Below, piece by piece: positions 7,496-15,216 of a DNA stretch of 64,000 bases. Position 1 is the first letter of the stretch. Each line of letters starts with the position of its first letter. The notes beneath the pieces were generated by a model. The model did not search any database and was not told the origin of the DNA. It worked only from the letters and a program-made list of their open reading frames with translations. A program made the position numbers and the translations under genes. The stretch is from contig JBAYIS010000004.1 in the NCBI GenBank assembly GCA_041665525.1, forward strand, positions 62,001 to 126,000, read 5' to 3'. Origin of the DNA: UBA8401 sp041665525 (lineage in GTDB: Bacteria; Bacteroidota; Ignavibacteria; UBA10030; UBA8401).

Positions 7496-9334
7496 TTAGT
7501 GCAAGCCAAATTCCGCCGCTTTTTGTACTTCTGGTAGTTGATGCAGCCGATCCGGTGTGAGATATAATTGAACATAACCGGAGTATTTTTTCTCGGAAAA
7601 CCGTATTACCCAGGCCGAAGCCTTTCCGTTCTCATCCAAAGCAAGCACTGTTGTTACATCATTCACTGGCATACCGCAAATCGCAACAAATGGACTTTTC
7701 AAACCCCAGCGTTCTCCTTCGGGTGTAATGGACGACGCGTAAAACCCTCCATGAGTCCGCAAATCCTTAAAGCGATAAGGAATGCCGGTAATGTTTTTTG
7801 CTTGTTCAAAGTTGAGTGCAACGACAAATTTCTTTGTGCTGTCCAGTTCGTACGAGGCAGGATTCATTCCGAGTGAGACAATCCTTCCGCCTGACTGCAA
7901 ATACGCTTGAAGAATATTCGAACCAAGTGTATCGCTTGTTATTGACGGTATAAAATAGTTTGTCGCAAATACCAGCACAGATGCAGTATCGCTGTTGATC
8001 CTTTGCAGCAGAAACGATTTCACATCGGTCTCATCATAAAACTCATATCCCTCACGAATAAAGTAATCCCGCACAGCTACGTCCATTCCGCTTCTGAACG
8101 ATTGGAAGACAGGCTCCTTCATCCAAAATACCGCACGCTTGAATGATGTCAGAGGTGTTTTTTGGGATTCTTTTGTCCTGAGCGCATACAGGCAACCGTC
8201 GTCACTCCCAAAAAACAGTTCGCTTCCCGAGGGGAATGCGGAGGAAAACATTTGCGGCCCGGTCTTATACCGCCAGAATTCTTTTCCTGTCTTCAAATCG
8301 AGGGAATACACATACCCGTCGTTACTTGGAATAACGACGACATCATTTCCCGTTATAGCAGGTGAAGCCCACACCGTTGCCTGCGTCATGAATCGCCAGA
8401 GTTCCTTCCCTGTATTCACATCCAGCGCATGAACGAACCGTCCATCCGAAGTGCCGGTAACGAGAATATCGTTTTTTACCGCGACAGTGGAGATCTCCCA
8501 GGAAACTGCGTAATCAAAATTCCATATTTGTCTCCCGGACTTTTTCTCCAGCGCATAGAGATACCCGTCTCTGCCGCCAACAAACAGTTTTTCTTTATAC
8601 AGTGTCGGTGATGCGATCACCGCATTTCTGTCAAATCCGAATTGCTCGTTCTTCAGCGTATCGCCGATTGTCGAGAATTGCCAAACCGGTGTGCCGGTCA
8701 TTTTATTCACCGCAAATACTTTCCCCGCATTGTTTCCAAAATAAACATTCTCTTCATCCACGGCTGGTGTGGAACGGATCATCGAAAGTGTATTGTATTT
8801 CCAGACCGTTGCGCCTTCTTTCATTGTCAGTGCATACAAATGTCCGTCCGCACTGCCGACATACAGATACGCACCCTCTGCGGATGGCGAACCGACATAA
8901 TAATCAAATCCCCAATCGTAGTTCAACGGTTTCCCCAAATTCTTTTTCCAGATCTGTTTTCCGTCGTTAAGACGGAGAGCGTAGATCATAGAATTTCTGT
9001 TGGTGAAATAGACCGCTCCGCCAGCGATTACCGGAGTGGAACTGATGGAACCGTCCGATACGAACCGCCAAAGCTCTTTCCCATCGGAAGAGAGGCAATA
9101 CAGGCGACCGTTCGTCGAACCGATCACGATTTTTTTTCCGCTCAGGACAGGAGTGGATCTGATGGCACTGTTCGTCGCGAATTTCCATTTCAATTCAGTT
9201 TCATTCTGAACCGTCGCGTTGGTGTAGACTCCAACGTGAGTATTACCTCCTTGAAATTGCGCACGGATTTTTCCGGAAGGGATGAATACAATGGTAAGAA
9301 TGATGATGATTGTAGATCGCAGTGCTGTGTGCAT
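7496..9334 (-). CDS. Exported PQQ-type beta-propeller protein with C-terminal GATase-like domain
   Basis: About 612 aa from the ATG at 9334. The frame continues upstream, but MHTALRSTIIIILTIVFIPSGKIRAQ is the plausible signal peptide. Residues about 35-390 hold seven or eight PQQ-like blades, each with variants of GxxxLYALxxxxGxxxWxF (for example VYFTNRNSMIYALRLNDGKQIW and LYVGSADGHLYAL). The last 200 residues are different: VAVRDYFIREGYEFYD, SVLVFATNYFIPS and LQSGGRIVSLGMNP resemble the ThuA/glutamine-amidotransferase-like fold, without an evident catalytic Cys. Propellers of this kind act as outer-membrane or periplasmic scaffolds (BamB-like) or as PQQ enzymes. No quinoprotein catalytic motif is visible, so a binding role is more likely. 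Confidence 0.78.
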   Translation of the reverse strand: MHTALRSTIIIILTIVFIPSGKIRAQFQGGNTHVGVYTNATVQNETELKWKFATNSAIRSTPVLSGKKIVIGSTNGRLYCLSSDGKELWRFVSDGSISSTPVIAGGAVYFTNRNSMIYALRLNDGKQIWKKNLGKPLNYDWGFDYYVGSPSAEGAYLYVGSADGHLYALTMKEGATVWKYNTLSMIRSTPAVDEENVYFGNNAGKVFAVNKMTGTPVWQFSTIGDTLKNEQFGFDRNAVIASPTLYKEKLFVGGRDGYLYALEKKSGRQIWNFDYAVSWEISTVAVKNDILVTGTSDGRFVHALDVNTGKELWRFMTQATVWASPAITGNDVVVIPSNDGYVYSLDLKTGKEFWRYKTGPQMFSSAFPSGSELFFGSDDGCLYALRTKESQKTPLTSFKRAVFWMKEPVFQSFRSGMDVAVRDYFIREGYEFYDETDVKSFLLQRINSDTASVLVFATNYFIPSITSDTLGSNILQAYLQSGGRIVSLGMNPASYELDSTKKFVVALNFEQAKNITGIPYRFKDLRTHGGFYASSITPEGERWGLKSPFVAICGMPVNDVTTVLALDENGKASAWVIRFSEKKYSGYVQLYLTPDRLHQLPEVQKAAEFGLH

Positions 9335-9452
9335 AAGAGAACCTATGAATGATATGGGAAATTGTCGGCATACGCGGCGGGGGAGATGCATGCTGTGCGG
9401 CATCAATGTATCGTACGGTAAAGTTGCGTGCAATACACAATTGTAGAAAATG

Positions 9453-10082
9453 TCAATCCGACAACCGTTTGAAGATCGCATAGTGGTCGCCGAACTTCGT
9501 CGGCCGGGTGTATTGCCCCTTCTCAAGTTTGGACAGTATCGCTTTCACTCCCTGGGGATAGACCTGTATGTTCACTGTGCCGATTTCACCGTTGCGATCC
9601 CGCGATTCTGCAATGGAATATCTCATCGCGATCGTTGAAAAATCCATTCCTCGTCCGAGCAGTAAGAATGCGGAATCAGCTTCCTCATATGTTGTGCAGA
9701 TAATCTCTGCGAGTGTACGGTACTCCGGCTCTGCGAATCGTATAATCGCAACCTGATGAAGCCAGATATTAAACGGCTTTCCATCGCTCCGGGCCGGTAT
9801 ATATTTCCAACGCCGGATCGCAGAGATTGCGGCGGAATCCCAAGCAAGAATGCCGCTGCCGTTGGTCATTTGAACGTCGCCGACGGTACCATCTTTCGTT
9901 ACATAGATCTCCAACATGATCCGCATCGGCGCAATGCCGGTCATGCGGGGGAATATGGGTAGAGGATGTTGATATACCAGTTCCGGCGGATTGAAGTCGT
10001 ATATCGTTTGGGAAGTGGAACAACCGGAACTTGCACCAGTAAGAAGAAGGAGAAGCAGGATAATCAAGAATAGAGGTTTCAT
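9453..10082 (-). CDS. Lipoprotein fusing a TonB C-terminal domain to a parvulin-like rotamase domain
   Basis: 209 aa from the ATG at 10082, preceded by AAGGAGGT. The signal (MKPLFLIILLLLLLTGASSGC) has a lipobox-like Cys. Residues about 40-120 match the TonB C-terminal fold (PLPIFPRM, LEIYVTKDGTVGDVQMTNGSG, AAISAIRRWKYIPARSDGKPF). Residues about 122-209 match a parvulin/PpiC core (EEADSAFLLLGRGMDFSTIAMRYS, GEIGTVNIQVYPQGVKAILSKLEKGQYTRPTKFGDHYAIFKRL). A TonB domain without its own transmembrane anchor is odd. The rotamase part is minimal and may be non-catalytic. It could be a periplasmic folding or adaptor factor. It lies upstream of the propeller gene on the same strand. Confidence 0.7.
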   Translation of the reverse strand: MKPLFLIILLLLLLTGASSGCSTSQTIYDFNPPELVYQHPLPIFPRMTGIAPMRIMLEIYVTKDGTVGDVQMTNGSGILAWDSAAISAIRRWKYIPARSDGKPFNIWLHQVAIIRFAEPEYRTLAEIICTTYEEADSAFLLLGRGMDFSTIAMRYSIAESRDRNGEIGTVNIQVYPQGVKAILSKLEKGQYTRPTKFGDHYAIFKRLSD

Positions 10083-10144
10083 GATGACCTCCTTGCATTT
10101 GCTGTACAAATGTACCACTTCGCAGCAGTAATATCCAGTGCGTG

Positions 10145-10302
10145 AGAATTAGGATAGTGTCTTAATTTGAAACTTCAGAATAACGTCATGTCACGAAGTG
10201 ATGACTTCGTCACTGACGGATGTCAGCATCTTTACTATTATAATATGCCGAAACGAGTTCGGCATGACGTTATTTGTTAAATGAAGACACTACCAGAATT
10301 AG
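10145..10302. mobile_element. MITE-like element (142 bp) with 8-bp target-site duplication
   Basis: The duplicated octamer AGAATTAG occurs at 10145-10152 and 10295-10302. Between them, 10153-10294 has terminal inverted repeats: GATAGTGTCTT at the left and, read on the other strand, GGTAGTGTCTT at the right. Homology extends inward to ATAACGTCATG on both sides. The centre holds smaller palindromes (GTGACGAAGT-type around 10190-10215 and TGCCGAAACGAGTTCGGCA near 10246-10264). There is no ORF. It sits between the rRNA methyltransferase stop and the TonB/parvulin lipoprotein start. A parent transposase is not in this window. Confidence 0.75.
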
Positions 10303-10318
10303 TAGTTCAATCGTATTT

Positions 10319-11596
10319 TTATTTTTGTTGTTCCAGAAGGACCATCATTTCCACCTCATCCGTTCCAGGGAACATGTCGAACGGCCGCGCCTTCACCGGA
10401 ACGTATCCGCACTGCTTCCATCGGCGCAATTCCTTTTCAATAATCGTGGAGTTACAAAAGATGTGCAGCACTTTGTGCGGCTGTTGTTCGGCAAGAAATT
10501 CGATCACATTTTCCGATGTCCCGTTCCGCGGAGGATCAAGCAGAAGCTTCAATTGACGTTCGCTGCCGGCAGTTGGAGCCGATGATCGGTAATTGAAGAA
10601 GCGGGGAAGATGGTCTGCCGATATATCTGCTGTATGGAACCGAACATTGTTCAACTTGTTCCGTTTTGCATTATCGATGGCATCGTTAATGGAACTGCGG
10701 GAGAGTTCAATGCCGGTGACGCTTTGTACACCGGCAGCCAGGGAAAGGGAAAATAATCCGTACCCGCAATACAGATCATACAGAACATCATCCTTCGAAA
10801 GCGACAACAACTCTTTTGCAGAAGTGATAAACTTTTCAAGGATCGAATGATTGGTCTGCGTGAATGAAAGCGGTGAATAGAGAAATTTCACTCCGCATGC
10901 AGTGTGGAACAGTTTTTCATTTCCATAAATCTTCGTCAGCGGTTTGGGATTGGATTGTACGCCTTTCCGCGGTGTGCCGGAGAGATAATACTTCGACCGC
11001 TCTTCGTCCGTAAATACGTAGACGCCCTGCACATTCTTCGCTTTAAACGTCAAGGACTTTGAGAGCGTATTCACTTCCCGCCGATTGGAGGAGGAGAAGT
11101 GATTCATGTTGAAAATAACAATCGCTTCACGGTCATCGCCTTTGACTATAACGTAGTTGAATTCCTTTACCAGCGTGGATTGTTCTTTCCGCTGCAGTAT
11201 CTCCTGAATGACGGTATATATGCGGGCATGAGATTCCGGTTCGATTGCACACGCGCCGATATCCATAGGGAAACTCTTTGCCGAATCTTCATCCACTCCG
11301 ATCAGTCCCAAAAAGAACCGGTGTCCCACGATAAATGCTTTCCGTTTACTCACCGTTCTGTAATGGCGGCCCAATGGGGATTGGACGAGCGGCTCGCAAG
11401 GAACGGTAGGTTCAAGTTGGTGCCAGAAGTCCGAAATTGACTGCTGTTTGCTCTTTAATTCGGCAGTGTAATCAATTTTGGATGAAAAACAGAGCGAACA
11501 GCGCTGCTGGCGGGAGGTAAGACATTCCCCGCTCCCGAGATTCCGGGAAGGGATTTTCGCTGCGGCTGCAGAGAGTATATCGGAAAGTGATTTCAA
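10319..11596 (-). CDS. TrmA/RlmD-family RNA (uracil-5-)-methyltransferase
   Basis: 425 aa, class I SAM-dependent enzyme that makes 5-methyluridine in rRNA or tRNA. The N-terminal part has a Cys cluster (ECLTSRQQRCSLC) compatible with the Fe-S ligands of the family, with no TRAM domain ahead of it. The SAM site is DLYCGYGLFSLSLA (about residue 290), followed by GIELSRSSINDAIDNAKRN, the LLDPPRNG motif, and the catalytic Cys in HIFCNS. The C-terminal DMFPGTDEVEMM is the typical end. Target specificity (rRNA versus tRNA) cannot be set from sequence alone. It is transcribed divergently from the ftsB-like gene. Confidence 0.85.
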   Translation of the reverse strand: MKSLSDILSAAAAKIPSRNLGSGECLTSRQQRCSLCFSSKIDYTAELKSKQQSISDFWHQLEPTVPCEPLVQSPLGRHYRTVSKRKAFIVGHRFFLGLIGVDEDSAKSFPMDIGACAIEPESHARIYTVIQEILQRKEQSTLVKEFNYVIVKGDDREAIVIFNMNHFSSSNRREVNTLSKSLTFKAKNVQGVYVFTDEERSKYYLSGTPRKGVQSNPKPLTKIYGNEKLFHTACGVKFLYSPLSFTQTNHSILEKFITSAKELLSLSKDDVLYDLYCGYGLFSLSLAAGVQSVTGIELSRSSINDAIDNAKRNKLNNVRFHTADISADHLPRFFNYRSSAPTAGSERQLKLLLDPPRNGTSENVIEFLAEQQPHKVLHIFCNSTIIEKELRRWKQCGYVPVKARPFDMFPGTDEVEMMVLLEQQK

Positions 11597-11680
11597 TGAG
11601 CGTTCTTATGAGAAAGTATGGAAGATATTTGAAACTCTGTTTTTAACTTACGTCAATTGTTCTTACATTTCAATGAGAAT

Positions 11681-12019
11681 ATGAAATTTTATCGAAAAAT
11701 TAAGAAACAGATTAGACCTGAAAATCTTGCGGAAACGGTGAAGGAGAACAAGCGGGCGACCGTCATTGTTGCTGCTGCATTCCTGCTCTTCCTGTATGTA
11801 ATGTTCAACAATAACGGCATCGTTGCCCGCATTCGCTTGGAGATGCAGAAGACCGAAACGCTGGAAAAAATCCGCACCGCGGAAGAAGAACAGAAAAAGC
11901 TAAAGGATCAATCCAAAGCGCTGGATGGTGATTCGAAAGCGGTGGAAAAAGTCGCACGCGAAAAATACGGCATGGTGCGCCAGAACGAAAAAGTGTACAA
12001 AGTTGCGCCGAAAAAATGA
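11681..12019 (+). CDS. FtsB/DivIC-like septum formation protein
   Basis: 112 aa from the ATG at 11681; an in-frame TTG at 11657 gives 8 extra residues and looks less likely. It has a short basic cytoplasmic N-terminus, one membrane segment (TVIVAAAFLLFLYVMFNNNG), a coiled coil rich in E/K/Q (about 50-90) and the typical C-terminal block KVAREKYGMVRQNEKVYKV. FtsB/DivIC proteins join FtsL and FtsQ/DivIB in the divisome to activate septal peptidoglycan synthesis. It lies upstream of rarA in the same direction, separated by about 100 bp that contain a 10-bp inverted repeat (12024-12033 and 12077-12086). Confidence 0.85.
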   Translation: MKFYRKIKKQIRPENLAETVKENKRATVIVAAAFLLFLYVMFNNNGIVARIRLEMQKTETLEKIRTAEEEQKKLKDQSKALDGDSKAVEKVAREKYGMVRQNEKVYKVAPKK

Positions 12020-12122
12020 ATTTCAAGATTTTCAAGCCTCTTAAAATTAATCGGGAAGAAAGAATCTTGCAATCTCGAAAATCTTGTACTGTGGGTCATG
12101 ATGTATTATATCAATTAATCAT

Positions 12123-13412
12123 TTGTCCTTGAACGAAAAAAATATTCCCCTTGCAGAACGTGTCCGCCCGAAGACGCTGGATCAGTTCGTCGGTCAATCG
12201 CATCTGCTCGGGCAGGGGAAACCGCTCCGGTTGATGGTGGAAAAAGATGAGCTGCGTTCTTTCATCCTGTGGGGCCCTCCGGGTGTCGGAAAAACGACTC
12301 TGGCAAGGATAATTGCGCAACAGACGAAGTCTGAATTCTTTGCATTGAATGCCGTTTCGTCCGGCGTGAAGGATGTTCGCGAGGTGATCGCCCGTGCGGA
12401 GGAATTCCAACGGGCATTCAAACGGACCATTCTGTTTATCGATGAGATTCACCGATTCAACAAGGCACAGCAGGATGCTTTGTTGCATTGCGTGGAATCG
12501 GGAACCATCACTCTGATCGGTGCAACAACGGAGAATCCGTCGTTTGAAGTGATCTCACCGTTGTTGTCGCGCATGCGTGTCTTCGTCCTGGAACCGTTAG
12601 GGAAGGCGGAATTAGAAACAATCCTGAACCAGTCACTGGAACAGGACGAGTTGATCTCAATGAAGAATATTGCGATCGATGATACAGAATATTTCTTCCT
12701 CCTCTCCGGCGGCGATGCACGGAAACTGCTTAATGGATTGGAGATCGCTTTTCAGATCGCCCCTCAAGAGGCAGACGGCGTCCATCGGTTGACTAAAGAA
12801 ATCCTGGAAGAAGCATTCCAGAGAAAATATTCCCTCTATGATAAAAAGGGAGAACAACATTACGACATCATTTCCGCATTCATTAAAAGCATGCGGGGAA
12901 GCGATCCCGATGCCGCCGTCTACTGGCTGGCGCGGATGCTGGAGGGGGGCGAGGACCCGAAATTCATCGCCAGGAGGATGATTATTCTCTCATCGGAGGA
13001 CATCGGGAATGCGGATCCGGTGGCGCTGATGCTGGCAGTGGATGCATTCACTGCTGTGGATTATGTCGGCATGCCGGAGGCGCGGATTATCCTGTCGAAT
13101 GTTGCTACATACCTTGCCGGTGCACCGAAAAGCAATGCTTCCTATGTTGCCATCGATGAAGCGATGAGTGATGTCCGGCGATTGCCGAATCTTCCGGTGC
13201 CTCTTCACTTGAGGAACGCGCCGACAAAACTCATGAAGGAACTGAACTACGGCAAAGAATATAAATATGCACATGACTATAACGGGAATTTTGTCGATCA
13301 ACAGAATTTACCCGATCAACTAAAACATAAACGCTACTACACTCCGACAGAGAACGGCAGGGAAAAGCAGATCAAAGAACGGCTGGACGCTCTGTGGAAA
13401 AGAAAGAAGTGA
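12123..13412 (+). CDS. rarA: Replication-associated recombination protein A (RarA/MgsA) AAA+ ATPase
   Basis: 429 aa, related to the clamp-loader ATPases, acting at stalled replication forks. Walker A is GPPGVGKTT, Walker B is LFIDEIHRFNKAQQDALL, sensor 1 is GATTENPSF, and the arginine-finger region is SPLLSRMRVF. The C-terminal two thirds carry the MgsA tetramerisation region (RKYSLYDKKGEQHYDIISAFIKSMRGSDPDAAVYWLARMLEGGEDPKFIARRM is the conserved area, near residues 240-290) and the end LPDQLKHKRYYTPTENGREKQIKERL. The start appears to be TTG at 12123; a second TTG two codons later is possible, and no strong ribosome site is visible for either. Confidence 0.95.
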   Translation: MSLNEKNIPLAERVRPKTLDQFVGQSHLLGQGKPLRLMVEKDELRSFILWGPPGVGKTTLARIIAQQTKSEFFALNAVSSGVKDVREVIARAEEFQRAFKRTILFIDEIHRFNKAQQDALLHCVESGTITLIGATTENPSFEVISPLLSRMRVFVLEPLGKAELETILNQSLEQDELISMKNIAIDDTEYFFLLSGGDARKLLNGLEIAFQIAPQEADGVHRLTKEILEEAFQRKYSLYDKKGEQHYDIISAFIKSMRGSDPDAAVYWLARMLEGGEDPKFIARRMIILSSEDIGNADPVALMLAVDAFTAVDYVGMPEARIILSNVATYLAGAPKSNASYVAIDEAMSDVRRLPNLPVPLHLRNAPTKLMKELNYGKEYKYAHDYNGNFVDQQNLPDQLKHKRYYTPTENGREKQIKERLDALWKRKK

Positions 13413-13416
13413 TGGT

Positions 13417-14178
13417 ATGGATGCACAAGCGATGATAGAAAAACTGAAAGAGCACTGCACCATTGTAGTGTTCGGCGATTCCATTTCCCGCGGCGTTGTC
13501 TACGACGAGGAAAAACACCGGCACTCGCTGATTTTGGAAAGTTTCACGAACCTGGTAAAGGAACATTTGCGCGGTGCCGTTTTCAATGCGGCAAAATTCG
13601 GCAACACCATCGTAGAAGGACTGCAACGGCTGCAGAACGACGTTTTGCAAAAGAAACCGGATATTGTCCTGATTGAATTCGGAGGGAATGATTGTGATTT
13701 CCAATGGGATGCCATAGCGGAGAATCCTGCGGGGGAATTTCATCCGAAGACCGAGTGCAAGACCTTTTATCAACACTTACGCGAATTGGTGGGACAGTTG
13801 AATTCCATGGATATCATTCCGGTGCTTGTCTCGCTCCCGCCGCTGGATGCGGAAAAATATTTCCAGTGGATCAGCAAGAACAGCGATCAGGCACAGAAGA
13901 ATATCCTGAAATACATCGGAAACATCTCCCGGATCTATTCCTGGCATGAACAATACAACGCCGCCATTCTTCGCGTTGCTGAAGAGACCAAGACCCGGTT
14001 GATTGATATCCGTTCTTCGTTTCTTCAGACGGAAGACTATACGAAATTGATCTGCCTCGACGGGATCCATCCCAATAAAGAGGGACACAAAGTGATCGCG
14101 GATAAGATTCTCAATTATATTCAGACGAACTACATGTTCTTACTCAATACACAAACGCAGAACTCTGCATTACGTTAG
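13417..14178 (+). CDS. Cytoplasmic SGNH/GDSL-type esterase
   Basis: 253 aa without a signal peptide. Block I is VFGDSISRGVVYDE (nucleophile Ser), block III is EFGGNDCDF and block V is CLDGIHPNKEGH, giving the Ser/Gly/Asn/His set of GDSL lipases and acyl-esterases. It starts 4 bp after the rarA stop and ends 12 bp before a ROK kinase, so it is likely part of that transcript. The substrate (acyl ester or acetylated sugar) is not deducible. The neighbouring sugar kinase makes a deacetylation role conceivable, but this is inference. Confidence 0.85.
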   Translation: MDAQAMIEKLKEHCTIVVFGDSISRGVVYDEEKHRHSLILESFTNLVKEHLRGAVFNAAKFGNTIVEGLQRLQNDVLQKKPDIVLIEFGGNDCDFQWDAIAENPAGEFHPKTECKTFYQHLRELVGQLNSMDIIPVLVSLPPLDAEKYFQWISKNSDQAQKNILKYIGNISRIYSWHEQYNAAILRVAEETKTRLIDIRSSFLQTEDYTKLICLDGIHPNKEGHKVIADKILNYIQTNYMFLLNTQTQNSALR

Positions 14179-14190
14179 GATAGATGAACT

Positions 14191-15141
14191 ATGGCACAAC
14201 AACTCGCAATCGGTGTCGACCTTGGCGGCACAACAGTAAAAACCGGACTGATTAACAGTGACGGAACAATTCTCGCTCAATCGAAACTCCCCGCGCTTGC
14301 CGAAGTAAATCCGCAAGCGGTTATCGGACAAATAGTAAAATCCATTCAAGAGGTTCTTCCGCACGCAAAAGGCGCTCCGGTTGCTGGTATCGGCATCGGT
14401 GCTCCCGGACTTATCCAAAATCCGGGCGGCATCGTAAAAAGTCCCCCGAATTTGAATCAATGGGATGTTGTCCCGCTGGCGGACGAAATTTCGAAGGTAT
14501 TCAAAATGCGCGTTGAAGTGGATAATGATGCCAATGTTGCAGCAGTTGCGGAATCGAAATTCGGAGCAGGGAAAGATCATCCAAATTTTCTCTTCATTAT
14601 TTGGGGCACGGGAGTCGGCGGCGGTATAATCATGAATAATCATATTTATCGCGGCGTCTCCGGCGGTGCGGGAGAAGTGGGACATATCTCCATCAATTAT
14701 GACGGACTGCAGTGCAACTGCGGTACGAAAGGGTGTGTTGAAGCATATGTCGGACAGAAGTACCTTTCCAAACGGACGATTGAAAAACTGAAATCCAATC
14801 CTTCTTCAAAGATCCTGGAACTCGTCGGCGGTGATGTGGAAAAGATTTCCCCAATGTACATCTCCAAAGCGGCGGAAGCCGGAGATGCATTGGCCAACGA
14901 GATCCTCGTTGAAGCAGGCACTCTACTCGGCGTGATGATTGGCGGCGTGATGAACACACTCGATTTCCGAGTGACAGTAATCGGCGGCGGTGTTTCCGCT
15001 GTTGGTGATTTTGTCTATCAGGCCATCCATCAATCGGTGTTACGGAATGTACAAAAACCGCTGCGGGACGGGATCAAGATTGTCCGCGCACAGCTCGGCA
15101 ACGATGCCGGCATCTTCGGTGCCGCTGGGATGGTCCTTTAA
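14191..15141 (+). CDS. ROK-family sugar kinase (glucokinase type)
   Basis: 316 aa. The N-terminal ATP-binding motif is GVDLGGTTVKTGL, the sugar-binding and catalytic stretch is VDNDANVAAVAES, and GTGVGGGIIMNNHIYRG follows. The ROK zinc-binding signature CNCGTKGCVEAYVG is intact (about residue 175). The C-terminus has VTVIGGGVSAVGDFV. ROK kinases phosphorylate glucose, N-acetylmannosamine or other sugars at the start of catabolism. The zinc motif with a downstream EAY matches glucokinases, but exact sugar preference needs assay. It is co-directional with the SGNH esterase and the LptD-like gene. Confidence 0.88.
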   Translation: MAQQLAIGVDLGGTTVKTGLINSDGTILAQSKLPALAEVNPQAVIGQIVKSIQEVLPHAKGAPVAGIGIGAPGLIQNPGGIVKSPPNLNQWDVVPLADEISKVFKMRVEVDNDANVAAVAESKFGAGKDHPNFLFIIWGTGVGGGIIMNNHIYRGVSGGAGEVGHISINYDGLQCNCGTKGCVEAYVGQKYLSKRTIEKLKSNPSSKILELVGGDVEKISPMYISKAAEAGDALANEILVEAGTLLGVMIGGVMNTLDFRVTVIGGGVSAVGDFVYQAIHQSVLRNVQKPLRDGIKIVRAQLGNDAGIFGAAGMVL

Positions 15142-15216
15142 CATACGGTGACACACGACGGATATACGCGCTTGCTGGATTTTTTAATGAGAACATGGAT
15201 CGATACTGAATATCGG

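Noticed and set aside
8642..9352. Long plus-strand open frame (236 codons) opposite the propeller gene
   Set aside because: It is antisense to a clear PQQ-propeller gene, has Cys/His/Arg-rich composition typical of a shadow frame, and no domain or ribosome site.
10190..10264. Internal palindromes near the MITE centre as a transcription terminator for the methyltransferase gene
   Set aside because: No T-run follows the stems on either strand, and the symmetrical ends plus target duplication explain the structure better as a mobile element.
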